A model generated the notes under the pieces. That model was not told where the DNA came from. It saw only the letters and a list, made by a program, of their open reading frames with translations, and made no database searches. A stretch of 64,000 nucleotides of DNA from NCBI GenBank assembly GCA_905250025.1, contig CAJNOJ010000072.1:11456-75455 (forward strand), read 5' to 3'. The number at the start of each line of letters is the position of its first letter. Position 1 is the first letter of the stretch. Positions 25,401 through 38,232 of the stretch are shown here, one piece after another. A program made the translations under genes and the position numbers. This DNA comes from Adineta ricciae (taxonomy: Eukaryota; Rotifera; Eurotatoria; Adinetida; Adinetidae).

Positions 25401-28400
25401 AAATTTAGCGATATCAGCCATATGTGCTGTGTATTGTTTCCATTGATGTCGATCAAGACGTTCGGCTTGTAGTTTTCCTAAAAATAATTCGCTTTCTCAA
25501 ATCTCACACTACGATCTTCAATCAAATCCTCACCTCGTTCACGTTCTTGTTCGCGTTGTTCAAAACGAACAGGAGGCTTTCGAGCAATCAATATTAGAAC
25601 TAAAAATGTCGATAGTATTCGAGAGAGAGAGAGAGTCGAAAATGCGATTTACCCATCTCCATAATGGTTCCAATAAGAATCGGCGGTGTTTGAAATGTCC
25701 GAATACGTTCAATACACGATTTATCAACTTTACTCTTCCAATATTCGACCTCTTTACGTTTCTCTGCTAATTTTTCACGCCATTGTTCAACTTCTCGTAC
25801 TGCTTCGTCATGTTCTTCTTGCATTTTCACTTGCCGCGATCGTAATGAATCGTCTTTCATTCTCTTGAATGCTTCCTCATATTCATCAGCTTCATCTAAA
25901 TCACAAAAGTGTCATCAGAATATAAATCGTTGGTACTGTACCTTCCAAAAGTGTTTTTTTGTCGCCATCGGGCAAACTTAAATCTTCTTTTTCATCGCGA
26001 TAAACATAACCTGGTAAACATCCTGGTAGAGCGTACTTCGCGCGTAGTTTTTCCAAAACCATCGATTTGTAGATAACTTCTTCTAAGAGAACAGCGGTTT
26101 CCTTTTCACTATCTACACATCGGTCTTTTAATTGTTGAATATATTCTTTCATTTCTTCGGCATTCTGTCGAGTTTTACTCAAAGTGCTGAGTACCTTTCT
26201 TAAACGAATGATGTCACGTTCACAGACAGCTGCTTTCGAAGTAAATAGATACCAAAACGATTGCATAAAACGTGTAAATGTTTCCGGTCCAATAAATGTA
26301 TGAAGTGGCGATGTAGTAAAAGGTTTTCCTGCTGCATGATTTTTAATTTGTTCGTGTAAAAGCATTCGCGAATACGGATAATTCGGTAGCTCAATATCAA
26401 CGATTTTCACTTCTCTATTCACATTTTTTTTCGTAGAAACTTGTTCGCGGGACGATGTTGATCGACTTGTTAACGGGTGGTTTTGACTCACTGGATTCTC
26501 CCGAATGATTATCGTTCGATCTGTACTGCCAACAAAAGGAACTTGTCGAGATTCATCAAGCATAAAATAATGGATGTCACAAAGACATTGAGATAAACGC
26601 TGATGAAGATCATCGGAGAAGAGAGTTTCATGTGACGAAAGAAAATGAGATGCTTCAGTGTTTAGTGCTGCTTTCGTCCAATTCTTTATCCAGTAAACTT
26701 GAGTATGTTTGAGCAAACCCGGATATTCACTAAAGAGAGTTTCGATTGAAAAGTATTGTAAAAGAATGAGGTTAATTTACTAGGAGAGATTCTTCAGTAG
26801 TTCACTATGTGATGGCAAACATATAGCTACATGAAGATTTTGACGAACACGAGTAAGAAAGCATCGTCGTGGATCAGTTAGCACAGCAATCGACACATCA
26901 TGATCACGTTGATATGCATTGATCACCGCCTAAAATATTCCAATAGATTCTTGTATGTTGTAGAAAAGAATAAACTCAAACCTGATAAAGTCCTTCTAGT
27001 TCATCTCCGCTGAAAAGATGTGGACATTCACCGCTTGTCAATAAAGATGAGATATCATCGATGATGTCTGGATCACGTAAGTGTTTGTACTACGAATACA
27101 AGATATATGAGAGAACTAAACATGTGTCGTTATAAAAAGATTCGTACTGTAAGTAGAACACCAATGTGTCGTCCTTCGACGGATGCAGTGCGAATCACAG
27201 CCTTCAGACTATCGTAAAAAAGGCTCTTATTTGAATAATCAATTGTATATTCTTGAATTTCAGCGAAATAGAACGCTAATCGAACCAATTTTGATAAATG
27301 CGAGCCAACCGTACCAATAACAAACAGATTGCTCCTGAAATAAATCAGCAACAACAACTTTTTACGCAAAATCAAATCCAAAACTTACAAAGTCGGATGA
27401 GAAAGGATACGGTGCATGCGTATAATATGTAAAGCTGTATTTTCGGAAACAGTCAATGCCGATGTATTATGTCCGAGCTCTTCCTTATAGCGCAAAGCCG
27501 CTTGATCAATTATTTTACGAAGTGCACTCAAAGATTCCATTGGTTGAACTTGAGTCTACCGAAAACAAACGAAGCGCATTTATTTTTATGCATGTTTTCA
27601 TCTCTTTACTTTGATCTCTTTGACAACCAACGATGTTAGTGGTCGCTCATAACTTCTTCCATCGATTTGAAATGTTATATATCGAAGATCCTCTTCACTT
27701 TTTGTCCAACCAAATGTCTATTCGAACGAAAGAAGCACAATTTAGTTATATTCCCTTTACTTTAACGTTCTTACACTTCGAAAGACTTCATTCAATGTAT
27801 CAATAAACCAATACTGATCCATTTCTCTTGTAAGTTGATCGTAAATTATTCGAAATAATTCATGTTTAAGAAATGGTGCAACAAAATTCTTATCATTTCT
27901 CAAGTCGACATCAATCAGCCGCAAGCTTTGTATCGACGTTAGCATATTTCGTAAAGAAAATAGATAGTGTTCTCTTCCAGGTACGGAACTCGGCTGAAGA
28001 ACACGTTGAATGTGTCGAAGTGTATCCATGAGAACATCGACGATTTTCGTAGAAATATCATGATCGACTGGTGTTTTGCCATAACTCATCATATTCACCT
28101 AAATTTATAAACAAACATTTCATTCAATACTTTTGAAATATAATTACATCGATGACATTTGTCAGTATATGGCGAAGTGATGCTTCCGATGCTGGTAGAT
28201 TCACAATTACAAAATGGCGCTGAAAAAAAAGGAACCGAAATCCAAATTCATTGCTCATTTATGTCACATACCAATAATCGCGGACTCTGGGTTAGCAATG
28301 ACTGTTCACCGGTGGGTGGAATGGTAGCTGTGGCAAAAACGAAAAGATCATCAATAATACGTGTTTCGTATGGTTTCTGTTGTGTTATGAATTGATGATG

Positions 28401-31400
28401 ATCGATGAGAGTACGAAGAAACTATAATGGAGAAAGGTTAGTTGATACAAAGGAAAACTGAGTGTGAATGATTTACTTCAGGTGCATTTTTGAATTTATC
28501 TAATTTGGCTGTGGCCGATGCTTGTAAATCATCAATGAATAAGCAGAGCTTCTTGGCTAGTGGAGCTCCATATGTAAAGCCTTGTCGATGGACAACATTG
28601 GCTTCGATAATCTTTTGTAGATCGGCTGAATTAGTTGACTTGGAAAAATTGGTTCGAGCCGTTTGAAAATGGGTAGCATCTAAATACAAATTCACTCGGT
28701 CTTCTTATTAACAATCGATTTGATTTCCAAGACAAACCTAAACCACTGAGAAACGTATCGAGGAGAAATGTTTTACACGATCCAGTTGTTCCGCTAAGTA
28801 AAATATTAACTTGCGCCAATGCAGCATATTTCAAAAAGTAATGCGCACGGGCTAAGTCAACTGTTTGCACAAGAACATTACCGAATATATCGATACGATC
28901 TTGAATATTTTCATTTAATTCTTCAACTCTAACGCAAAAAACAAACGAAATCAAATGTGGTCTGACTGAATGTTTTGTAATGTTTACTTCGCAGTCCAAA
29001 GGTCCCATTCACAAGCTTCATCAACATAATAATCAAAGACTGATATTTCGCGATCATCGTCTGGTAGAACAGCTGTTACAGTCTTCAACAAATCTGAATA
29101 ACCTTTTTGTTCATCAGGATTAAGTATAATTTTCAAGACAAATGTCAAACAGAAAATAAAGAAGCGTTCGATGTGAACATCAGTTGTAATATGAGTGTTT
29201 TCAAGCAAGATTGCATCCAATAAGCGAAGTGCGATGGCGAATAAGCTCATTTCCGAATAATAAATTGACCTGATAAGAAAAAGACACGCTGAAAGTTTTC
29301 AGACAGACAGACGTTCATTCATAATCGTTTTCATTACCTTGGACATTCTTCGCGAAGGTACGTTAACACGGGATCCATCACTCGGTCGAATGCTCCTCGA
29401 AGACACTAGAAAAACATACGAATAGTTTGTAGAGAAGGACTCTCTTTTTGTGAGGCGAACTTCTAATTGACGTCGATCTTTCAACCAAGCACCAGCAAGA
29501 ACTTTCCAATCAATAACGGACTTATCGAAGTAGATGACTGCCTGGAAAGAAAGTCCGACGATTTATAAACGAGACAAAAGTTCACCTTACTGAATTCGCA
29601 ATAAATGCTGGCGATGCATCGGTTAACTCGGATGTTTCAAACATAAACTTCACTTGATCGAGAAGGTATAATTTATCTCCCGTACGTATTTGTAATGATG
29701 CTTCTTTCTCCAGTATTGATGGAAGTAGATCTGCCCATGTTCGACTGATAACTCCATCGAAACAAAACCAACTCTTGTGGCAATTCTATTCGAAATTAAA
29801 CATCTTGAATTTGCTTTTCTTCCTTCGGTACTTTACTCGGTTCGCTTTGCGTAACATCGTAGTCAGAATACCATCTTGCCATTCATTAGCTAAGGAATAG
29901 TCGCCAAGGAGGATGCTTTCCGATTCAATAGCTAATGGATTGATTCTATCGACGAAAAACAATATGCTGGTATGTCCTAATCAACATAAAACCGAGAAAA
30001 TCTTTACCGATAAAGTTTATGGGTTTGCCCAGCTGCTTCTTGTGTATAATTGGCTTCTTGACTGATTGAGCCTGATTTTTGTTGTTGATATGCGGATAGT
30101 AATTGTTGCTGTTGTTGCATTTGTGTTAGAACATCGATCATCAACATTGCTGCGCTGGATTTACCACTATAGGGCGAGCCACATAGTATCATATCTAAAG
30201 CAACGATTGATTACAAGTTTCAATATGAAATTTCGACGAACTTTTCGAAACGTTCGCTGCGTGAATCATTTGCGTGCATTTAGCTATCCAAAGTTTTTTA
30301 GGAATGAAATCATGATCTGGTGCTTTGTCACTGATAATTTTCTCTAAGATTGCCCCAGTGGTATTCATTGCGGCCAGCTTCGCTTCGTCACGTCCAACGA
30401 AGATATCGAGAACGAATACACGGAAAGTCTTCGCATGCTAAAAGACGAAACACTGTACCAAGATACCGTGGGAAACTTTCATACCTCGGGATCTAATCGA
30501 GCACCGATGACGTCAATGAACAGCTGAGCTAGAAGGAACTGATCTGATTTAGTGCCGGTGTACGATGTTGTTTTGATTGTTAGAGATCGTCGAACTTCTA
30601 CAATAGAAAATGGATTTGTTCGAAACTGCATGAGTAAAAACTGATTCGTACCATCGATTTTATTTCCGCTGGATGTCATACTGTTTGGTCTTGAATTACT
30701 GCGCTTTTTAAGATTATTAACGTACTGAAGTAGATCGAGAAAAGATGTTAAGGATATTATTGAACGCTGCTCAATGGGTCTAAACAGATTGAAATTGAAT
30801 AAGAAGAAAGAATTCTGATTGAGAATGCCTTACAAATATAGACGCATAGATTCGTAAAGAAGCGAGATTTTTTCTGCGATATTATTCGGATTCTTTAGGT
30901 TATGTTCGAAACATTTGATGCGGAAAATTTGGTCAAGTTCAGGTTTAACCAATGAAACAATACGAAACCGAGAACGTATTTCAGATGATAAGGCCATACG
31001 ATGGTCATTGTTAGGATCAATAGCATATGGATTTCTGGTTGCCATGATCCCTATCAATGGTTGAATTGCGATCTGTAAGATTGAAGAGATAGCACTTTTA
31101 TTAGGTTGTTCAATGAAAACAAACCTCTCTGTTTTCAGAAATAATCGTAGCCGATGGATTATTTGCTCGAAGCGAATCACAGACAACTGTGACGTATTCC
31201 GCCAGTGGCGATAGAACATTTGCAGATAGAGTATGAATATTATGAAAGACTCCCCAGCAACCATCCTGAAATGCGCAGATGATTCTTGATAAGAATCGAT
31301 AGCAGTACAAACACTTACCGTCGCCAACCCGGTGATAAACATAGCCACGGCAGATGGATCAACATGTTGAGAACACTCGAAAGTAGCGATAAATCGGCCG

Positions 31401-33409
31401 AGAAAACGAGCCAAACTCTAACAAAATAAAGATTTGACTTCTCAATTACAACAAATTCCATCGCGAAAGTACCGTTATTGTATACATTTTCCCAACTGCT
31501 GCTTTGCCTTGCAAAAGTACAGGTCGTTTAAATGACAGTGCAACCCATATGCTAAGAAAACATTTTTCTGTTGTCGGTGTGATACATAGCGTTTGATGAA
31601 CACCATAGAATTCACTACCATAAGTAAAAACATCATCTAACACTTGCATTCGAACTGGTTCAGCAGGTGCAGGTGTTGCCACGGCATTACTATCGATCGA
31701 TTTTCGTTCGGCTTTCTGAAATGGCGATGATGATGTTACTTGGTACACGCGAAAACATCGCCGCCAATCGAAATCTTTGGCAGATAAATCGCGACGTCGT
31801 GAACAGACAACTTCGATATTATCACGTAAATAAGCAACGAACTATTTCAGCAAAGAAGAATTTATGAGCGAGAGTTTATGAAATCTGACAAAAACTTACC
31901 GATAGAACTCCTTCTAAACGTAGTTTATGTATAGGTAAAACCGGTTGCGTTGGCGTTTTCCATTGTGATCGTGTTAGTACGGACGACATCTTTTGAATTG
32001 ATGTTAAGAATCGTTTCGATGCTGCTTGTAGACCCTTTCGATCAGTTTTCGAATCGATCATACCCGTCTCAATTTCACGTGTCCAGGCATATAATAAGCC
32101 TACTAATGTTACTTGACATGTGTACTACAAAGTCAAACGATCAAATAGTGATGATTTATTGCTGAAAAAGTCATACTTTCGAAACAAGCTCGTCGAACGG
32201 TAAACCAGTATCGATGTCTTTGATACACGAAGCAACATCGTTTCGAATCGTATCTGCAACTGTTTCTTGTAATTGGGCAAGCCATTGTTCAACAGATTTT
32301 CGCAATGAAACCGTGTGCATCAATTGCAGACATTCGCCATCATCACTTAGAACTTGTTCGATATCATGTTGACTTAAAAGAGTGATATCGATATGAGAAC
32401 GCGAATCACCATTATTCGCTGCACTCTATACCAAAATAAACCGAACAGTTTTCTGGAAGAATAAATACAGATCTTACTCGTCGTCCACTTTCGGCTTTTG
32501 GTTGGTCAAGAGTAGTCACAGCTATTTTCAAATCATCGATACCGTTAAACAACGAACGAAGATGTGGCTTTATGTAACTAATTGTGTCTTGTCGACTTAA
32601 TAGGGAAATCAATGTTCGATCGGTAAGAAAATAAAATCGAGGAAATAGTTGACGTTTCCGATCCAAATATAATGCAATGGATTTATTACATATTTCTAAT
32701 TCTTTTTGCATTTCTCTGAGAATACCTTTCTTCGGTGGCTCACTTAAACAACATTGTAAAACATTTCGAATTTCCGCTGATTGCCGTTGTGTTTTCAACC
32801 AAGTTTTATCGACACGCACGAATCGTTTCGATTCTAATGAAATATCTTTTCCTGCTGATGGATTGTTGAATATGCTCTCAGCTCCTAACCACATATCTTG
32901 CACTTCAAGCCAAAGTTCAAGAATTTCTCCAATGGTCTTCAACTTATCCGACCAAGAGGCAACTTCTTCACGCATCGGTTCAATATATCGTGTTGTTAAC
33001 ATTTGTGCAAGCCTAACATTCAGATAAAAAGTCGAATGAGAGGAAGAAAATCCATCAAAAAGACTTACGTTTCTTCACCGTCTTCTAAATGTTCGAGCAG
33101 ATGTTCAACATAGCGCTTTTCCAATAGAACTGAACCGTAGTCTTTGTACGGCTCAAAACTAAGAATCTGTTCTGTCCATTCTTCTTCAATACTTCGCATT
33201 TTCGTTTCTAATTCCAGTTCCTTTTGTGCCGAAAAGCACACTGCGGCGATCTCTTCTCGATATTTATCCAGTGGAATCTCTAATAGATCATTCAATTTGA
33301 ATATACTCGATTCTAATTGAAATTGACATCCAGTTATCTGCATCACTTTCAACCAATGACGACTTCGAATTTCCCGTGCATTTAAAATGAATAAAATCGG
33401 AAATAACTC
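19421..33409 (-). CDS. Divergent dynein heavy chain (DNHD1-like?), copy A, 5'-partial
   Basis: A very long multi-exon gene running leftward, covering the motor from the C-terminal linker to the stop. Recognisable blocks from 5' to 3': linker DHC_N2 (33409-32412: SRHWLKVM, KELELETKMRSIEEEW, RFVRVDKTWLK, FPRFYFL); AAA1 (about 31750-30830); AAA2 (about 30190-29300, P-loop GSPYSGKS); AAA3 (about 29250-27700, GTTGSCKT); AAA4 (about 27400-25900, GTVGSHLS); stalk coiled coils and microtubule-binding tip (about 25860-24630, including the IGTIMEMGK strut); AAA5 (about 24200-23000); AAA6; and the C-terminal domain (20267-19421, VHWSQEL, GLFIYGLYLWGC, SMPV-like). AAA1 lacks catalytic residues. The overall divergence from axonemal DNAH families suggests a DNHD1-type protein, but that is inference. 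The 5' part is cut by the N at 33410. Exon borders were not all resolved. Confidence 0.85.
24628..25860 (-). other. Dynein stalk and microtubule-binding region, copy A
   Basis: Heptad-rich Glu/Lys/Arg stretches (AVREVEQWREKLAEKRKEVE on one side, DDISRLTSQLEEAQTRFDAA on the other) flank a short non-coiled tip near 25350-25480. This is the antiparallel stalk of a dynein. Several short introns interrupt it, one with a (GA)n run whose length differs between copies. Confidence 0.75.
27292..27315 (-). other. Dynein AAA4 P-loop, degenerate, copy A
   Basis: Encodes GTVGSHLS at the place where dyneins usually read GVGGSGRQS. The residues that normally hold the phosphate are changed. It is the same in copy B. 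Confidence 0.7.
28769..28792 (-). other. Dynein AAA3 P-loop, altered, copy A
   Basis: Encodes GTTGSCKT. The Gly before the catalytic Lys is Cys, while Lys and Thr remain. It is the same in copy B. Confidence 0.75.
30157..30180 (-). other. Dynein AAA2 P-loop, copy A
   Basis: Encodes GSPYSGKS, a complete GxxxxGK[ST] Walker A, followed downstream by a Gln-rich insert (QMQQQQQLL). It is conserved in copy B at 63884-63907. Confidence 0.8.
31230..31262 (-). other. Dynein AAA1 Walker B position, catalytic acids lost, copy A
   Basis: Encodes GCWGVFHNIHT where dyneins read GAWxCFDEFNR. The catalytic Asp-Glu is replaced by His-Asn. The surrounding context (LSANVLSPLAEYVTVVCDSL) aligns normally. Confidence 0.75.
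31485..31508 (-). other. Dynein AAA1 Walker A, degenerate, copy A
   Basis: Encodes GKAAVGKM where the family has GPAGTGKT. The Ser/Thr after the Lys, which coordinates magnesium, is Met. The flanking TPTTEKCFLSI..AL and SLARFLGRF segments place it firmly as AAA1. Confidence 0.75.
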
Positions 33410-33410
33410 N
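33410..33410. other. Undetermined base at the junction of copies A and B
   Basis: The only N in the window. To its left is dynein linker sequence (copy A, minus strand). To its right is TCF25 exon sequence matching copy A from position 6. It marks either a scaffold join or an ambiguous base at a duplication breakpoint. Confidence 0.95.
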
Positions 33411-35685
33411 GGCAAAAAGAAGAATACAGAAGTGCCGAAGAATGAAGAAGTAAATACGAAGACGAAATTGAATTTCTTTTTCTCAACTAACCTTTTAGGT
33501 CGATGATGATTTTCTCATGGTCTCAAATGAACTTCAAGCAGCACCAGCATCGAAAGAAACAACGTCTGATTTATTCTCGACAGATACACGTCTTTTGAAT
33601 CCCTTGAACGAAATGAAAAAGAAATTCGGAAGTAGTATTGTCGAACAAATAGAACGTGAGAATAATCCTACCGCCCAAGCCGCTTTTGCAAATATGTCCG
33701 CACAACGGTACATAGATTCCCCATCGCGATTTAAAATATTCTTTATTTTGCATGTTTGTTATAGTCGCCGTGCTTATCAAATCCTTCAACAACAGCAACA
33801 ACGACCGACCACTCGGATAGCCAAACAAAATGCTTTCATTACTTCAAAATTAGGATGGCCAGTGTACCATAAATTTGGTAAGCTTGCTGTTGAATTAATG
33901 AAGATGATGATGAAACAGTTGGTCTTGTATAGGTCTACTGATGAAACCGTCAGCACCATTGAATGAAACTGCGCCTAATACGGGAAATTATTTCCAATTT
34001 GAATATGACAAAGATTACCAACGAATTCAAATCCAATTTTTAGATTTTGTTGATCAACACGATCTTCAAGGAATCATGGTTTGTTTCGAATATCCTACTT
34101 TCCGGTATTTCATCATTTCTTTTCTCTAGGATATTCTTCGTCACTATCCGTATCATATCGATTCATTGATTCATTTAAGCGATGTAAGTCGAATGCAGGA
34201 TGATACACCAACCGCTGTCGATTTAATTGGTATAAAAATTGTTGAAATTTGAAAGATAGATTGACCATGATTACGTGTTTTAGAGCGTGCTTTGTACAAT
34301 TTTCAACAGTCATTTCATCCGCTGTTTTCGATTACACGTGGTGAATGTCGTTTGGAATATCGAGTCCAAGAAAATCGATCTTTTTTCATTAGCCTTTTTA
34401 AACACATAATCTATATCGGTGAACGTGGTTGTTCAAGGACGGCATTGGAGTTCTGTAAAGTACTCTTGAGGTAAAGTCTGTGAACCTAAAATGCTCATTA
34501 CTTATACTGATTACCAATTTTAGTCTCGATCCAATCGATGATCCTCTTGCAATTCTCCTTCTATTCGACTACTATGCAATACGCTCAGATGAATACAGTT
34601 ATCTTATACGATTTTATATTGAACAGAATCAACGATTACAATTGAGTGGTTTACCAAATTATGTTTTCTCTGTTGCTTTGGCGTACTTTCGCAACTCATC
34701 CTACGATCAAGCAAATGAATTGTTACAAGACGCATTGTTGCGTTTTCCTTCCGTATTGAAATATTTGCTTGACAAATTATCAATTAGACCTGATCGCGCC
34801 GTTGAAAAATGTCGATTTTTCTCTGATAGTGAACGACATGATTCAAATGCATTGAAATGCGTACAACAACTATATGTTGTGCGAATGGCGAATGAATGGA
34901 AAGAGAAAGACGAACTCGAGTTTTTGAAAAACAATGTTAACCAAGTTATTGACATTGTCGAACGAAATCAAGATGATCGCATTACAAACTATACAAAGAC
35001 GTAAGAAGATCACAAAATATGATATCCTATATTATTCGCTTCGATCCTAGACGAGAAACATCCTATCGTCGAACACCGATGAACGTTTGTCGGCACATTG
35101 TTCTGTCAGAATCAAATGAAATACGTGGATTTCTGCCAAATGTAAGTATTTAACTATAACACAACCGTAGAAAAGTATGTTCTCTCATATAGGATATCGA
35201 CGGTGGACGAACTTTTTACTCGTTTGATCCTTTTCCTCCACGAGATTCCATCGTTGGATTTCAACGACCGGAAAGGTATCAACACATTTTCGTAAAATAA
35301 ACATAGTTCATTCTCTTTATCTAATATTGTTAGACCTACTTTACAAGTAAACAATTCCTACAATTCCTTCGGTATGCTTTTGCGCTCGCTCCTACCGAAT
35401 TTCAACTTAGACGTAAGTTAACTATGATTAAACTATCTAAAATAAAAAGAATTTTGTTTTTGTATTTTCTAGAACTTTCTTGTGGCTGGTGATGCTCAAG
35501 CTGGTGCTGTCGGTGGTGGTGGTACCGCTGCCGCCGAAAATGATGTCGGTATGTTGCAAGCTCTTCAAGAAAGTATACGTGATTTCATTCGTGATATCGG
35601 TGTTACGAATACTGATGAGAATCAATTACAACAACAGCAACAGCCACCGGATGATGACGATGAAAATAACCAAGAATTTGATTAA
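33411..35685 (+). CDS. TCF25: TCF25/NULP1 homologue, copy B, 5'-partial
   Basis: Same gene as at 3-2282, with the same ten-exon layout (first exon 33411-33449, second from 33499, last ending at 35685). Differences are mostly synonymous, with a few replacements (for example RTV to RAV and Asp to Glu) and small in-frame changes in the Gly/Ala-rich tail. Exon 5 is almost invariant between copies. Its 5' end is lost at the junction N. If the junction is a real duplication breakpoint, this copy is truncated and lacks a native promoter. If it is a contig join, the gene is simply incomplete here. Confidence 0.9.
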
Positions 35686-35857
35686 ACTCAATGGTCATGT
35701 TTATAGAAAAGAAATATATCGCAAAAAAAAGAAATCAATTCACTGAAATTATATAATTGATCGATGCAAAATCGAAAGGAGATCATCTTGTAGAATACGA
35801 TCGAATTGAACTGTCAATCGGGATGTATTGTTTAGGAGTGTCGACGTTTTGAATTTT

Positions 35858-36401
35858 TCAGACCATTCCTAGAATGAATATTCTTTCAACATCAATTCGT
35901 AAGACGAAATATTACCTCTTTGAATTTGAATAAACGCGTTAATAAACTCATCAAACGTCAACACACCTATATGAGAAAAAAAAACAATTTGTTTTTCCCC
36001 TAATTAGAGTTTGTTTTTCCCCCCAGCTCGCTTTCTTACCATTTCGGTCTGCATCAAACATCATGAAAATTCCTAGAAATAATCAATCAATCTCTGAGAG
36101 TAGAAACATCTAATAAACATACGTTCTGCTTCCATATCATTTCCATAGATGTTATACGGATCATAGTTTGGTTTGATTTGATTGTACGCTTGTTTGAATT
36201 CGGCCACATTCATTCTAAAATCGGAAACAAGTCCATTGTTTTTCTTGTCTCTCCTTCGAAATTTTCTTACCGTCCATTTCTACCTGCACGATCAATAAAT
36301 GCATCGTAGATTTGCTGAATAACATAAGGTTGCAATTGAGTTTGTTGAACAAAACGTTGAACTTCCTGATTTGATAATTTTTTACTTGTTTTACCACCCA
36401 T
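35858..36401 (-). CDS. Short NCS-like EF-hand protein, copy B
   Basis: Counterpart of 2456-2997 with the same five-exon pattern: start MGGKTSKK, degenerate EF1 (now MNVAEF), canonical EF2 with the DADRNG core, and an early stop after IQRG. The last residues read GMV instead of GML. Both copies end at the same place, so the half-length form is not a recent accident of one copy. Myristoylation and calcium binding are inferred from motif only. Confidence 0.68.
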
Positions 36402-36616
36402 TTCTCCGTTTACCATACGTTTCGTTTTTTCCCCAAACGTATATGATAGTATTTCTCATTTATGTTCTGCTTCAGTGCCCATGTAGTCATTAAATATTTG
36501 TTGTGCTTACCTTGCTACCAGCGAAGGCTGACTAAGTAGAAAGGAAACGAAATGAAACAAAAAGAAAATGTATGATTTGTTTTTCTCGTTGATTTTCTTT
36601 TAGATATCAAAAAAGA

Positions 36617-37232
36617 ATGATTAAGGCAATTCTTGTGTTTAACAATTCCGCTAAACCGAGACTGATCAAATTCTATGAGCATTATTCCGAAGAGATTCAA
36701 CAACAAATCGTTCGAGAAACGTATCAATTGGTATCGAAACGAGATGACAATGTGTGTAATTTTCTTGAAGGTGGCTCATTGATTGGTGGCAATGATTATC
36801 GTCTAATCTATCGGCACTATGCGACGTTATATTTTATATTTTGTGTAGATAGTTCCGAAAGTGAATTGGGAATTTTAGATTTAATTCAAGTATTCGTTGA
36901 AACACTTGATAAATGCTTTGAGGTAATTAATAATCGTTTTTTAGAGTATTTTCACATATTTTTCTTTGTAGAACGTTTGCGAACTTGATCTGATATTCCA
37001 TGCAGACAAAGTTCATTTTATTCTTCAAGAACTTTGCCTCGGAGGAATGGTTTTAGAAACGAGTATGAATGAAATCGTGGCACGTATCGATGAGCAGAGC
37101 AAACTGGAGAAACAAGAAGCGGGAATATCTGCGGCGCCCAACAAAGCAATGACGGCTATTAAAGAAATGAATTTACCGCAGAAAATCAAAGATATGAAAT
37201 TATCTGATCTGAATTTGAATTTACGTTTTTAG
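36617..37232 (+). CDS. AP3S: AP-3 complex subunit sigma, copy B
   Basis: Counterpart of 3213-3832: two exons separated by a short intron with donor GTAATTAA, and an identical protein as far as I can see despite scattered synonymous changes. The stop is TAG here and TAA in copy A. A candidate splice or spliced-leader acceptor lies at 36602-36603, and AATAAA at 37282-37287. The sigma-adaptin identification rests on the same near-invariant longin segments as copy A. Confidence 0.95.
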
Positions 37233-37281
37233 CTATTTTTAGTCATTCATGTCTTGTCAGTACTTTTATGTGTATAAATCG

Positions 37282-37287
37282 AATAAA
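37282..37287 (+). terminator. AATAAA polyadenylation signal of AP-3 sigma, copy B
   Basis: Canonical hexamer 50 bp past the stop, conserved with copy A. Confidence 0.6.
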
Positions 37288-37520
37288 AAGATTAAATTAT
37301 CTCATTCACGATCTGTCTAATCCAATGACATATCTGTTCGACTTTATGATGTACATAAAAGATTCAATCGGTTGCAATACGACACGATCCAAATCACAGG
37401 AATGTATATGTACACACATCGTTACGTTCTTATCCGGCACTCCTTAATGTTAGGATGAAATAACAGTAACAATGATACATATTTATCCCAAATTTCGTCT
37501 GATGTTGTCGTTGTGGCAAA

Positions 37521-37890
37521 CATGGTTCTCGATTATTTTTGAAAGTAGTAGGGGGCCTAAGTTTTGCCAGAAAGTCTTTCTGCCAGAAACACTAATGAAA
37601 AGTCATTGAGTTTTCAGCAGAAATAATGAGGAAAAACTATTGGAGATTTCGGCAGAAATAGTAAAGAAGAGTCATCGACTTTCTTATAAATACTCTACTT
37701 AATTAGAATTTAACATAATCAATGTTAATTTACGACAAAAAAGTGGAAATTCAGTATAGTTTCATACATTTGCACTCTGATCGAAGATTGCAAATGTTAT
37801 CAGCGTTAAAAAATGTGGCAGAAACAACTTTATTTTGGGAGGAGGCGGGAGAGCTAGACCCCCAACCCCCCTCGCTTATCGGGAACCATA
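37521..37890. mobile_element. Copy-B-specific hAT-like MITE
   Basis: A 370-bp insertion absent from copy A. Terminal inverted repeats read CATGGTTCTCGAT on the left and TATGGTTCCCGAT on the right (complement). They are flanked by an 8-bp duplication, GTGGCAAA at 37513-37520 and GTGATAAA at 37891-37898. The empty site GTGACAAA sits at 4113-4120 in copy A. The ends resemble the CAGTGGTTCTC termini of hAT elements, and 8-bp duplications are a hAT hallmark. No transposase is present; the longest frame, of 67 codons, has no family signature. Confidence 0.8.
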
Positions 37891-38232
37891 GTGATAAAAT
37901 ATCCAAGAAGATTTTCAACGACTAACCTTTTGCGATAGGGCAAATCTGCAAACTCAGATATGACAGAAGGGTGAGACTGTGACATTTATTATGATAATTA
38001 TAATGCTTTTCAAGCTGAATCGACAATTAGGTAAGTAGATGAATGCTTGCGAATGAATCAACCCAGGATGTTTAATATATACATGACTTTTTTTCATTAT
38101 TTATGGATTTATTGATAAAAAACGTGTATATGATTTATCGGTGAACGAAAAATAAGAAATAGGAGACAGACAAGAAAAAAAAGAATGAATAGTTATCTTT
38201 TCGTCCTCTCTCACAAAACATAATTCAATCTA

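Noticed and set aside
25610-25640. (GA)n microsatellite in a dynein stalk intron
   Set aside because: Short, with an ordinary length difference between copies; no special function suggested.
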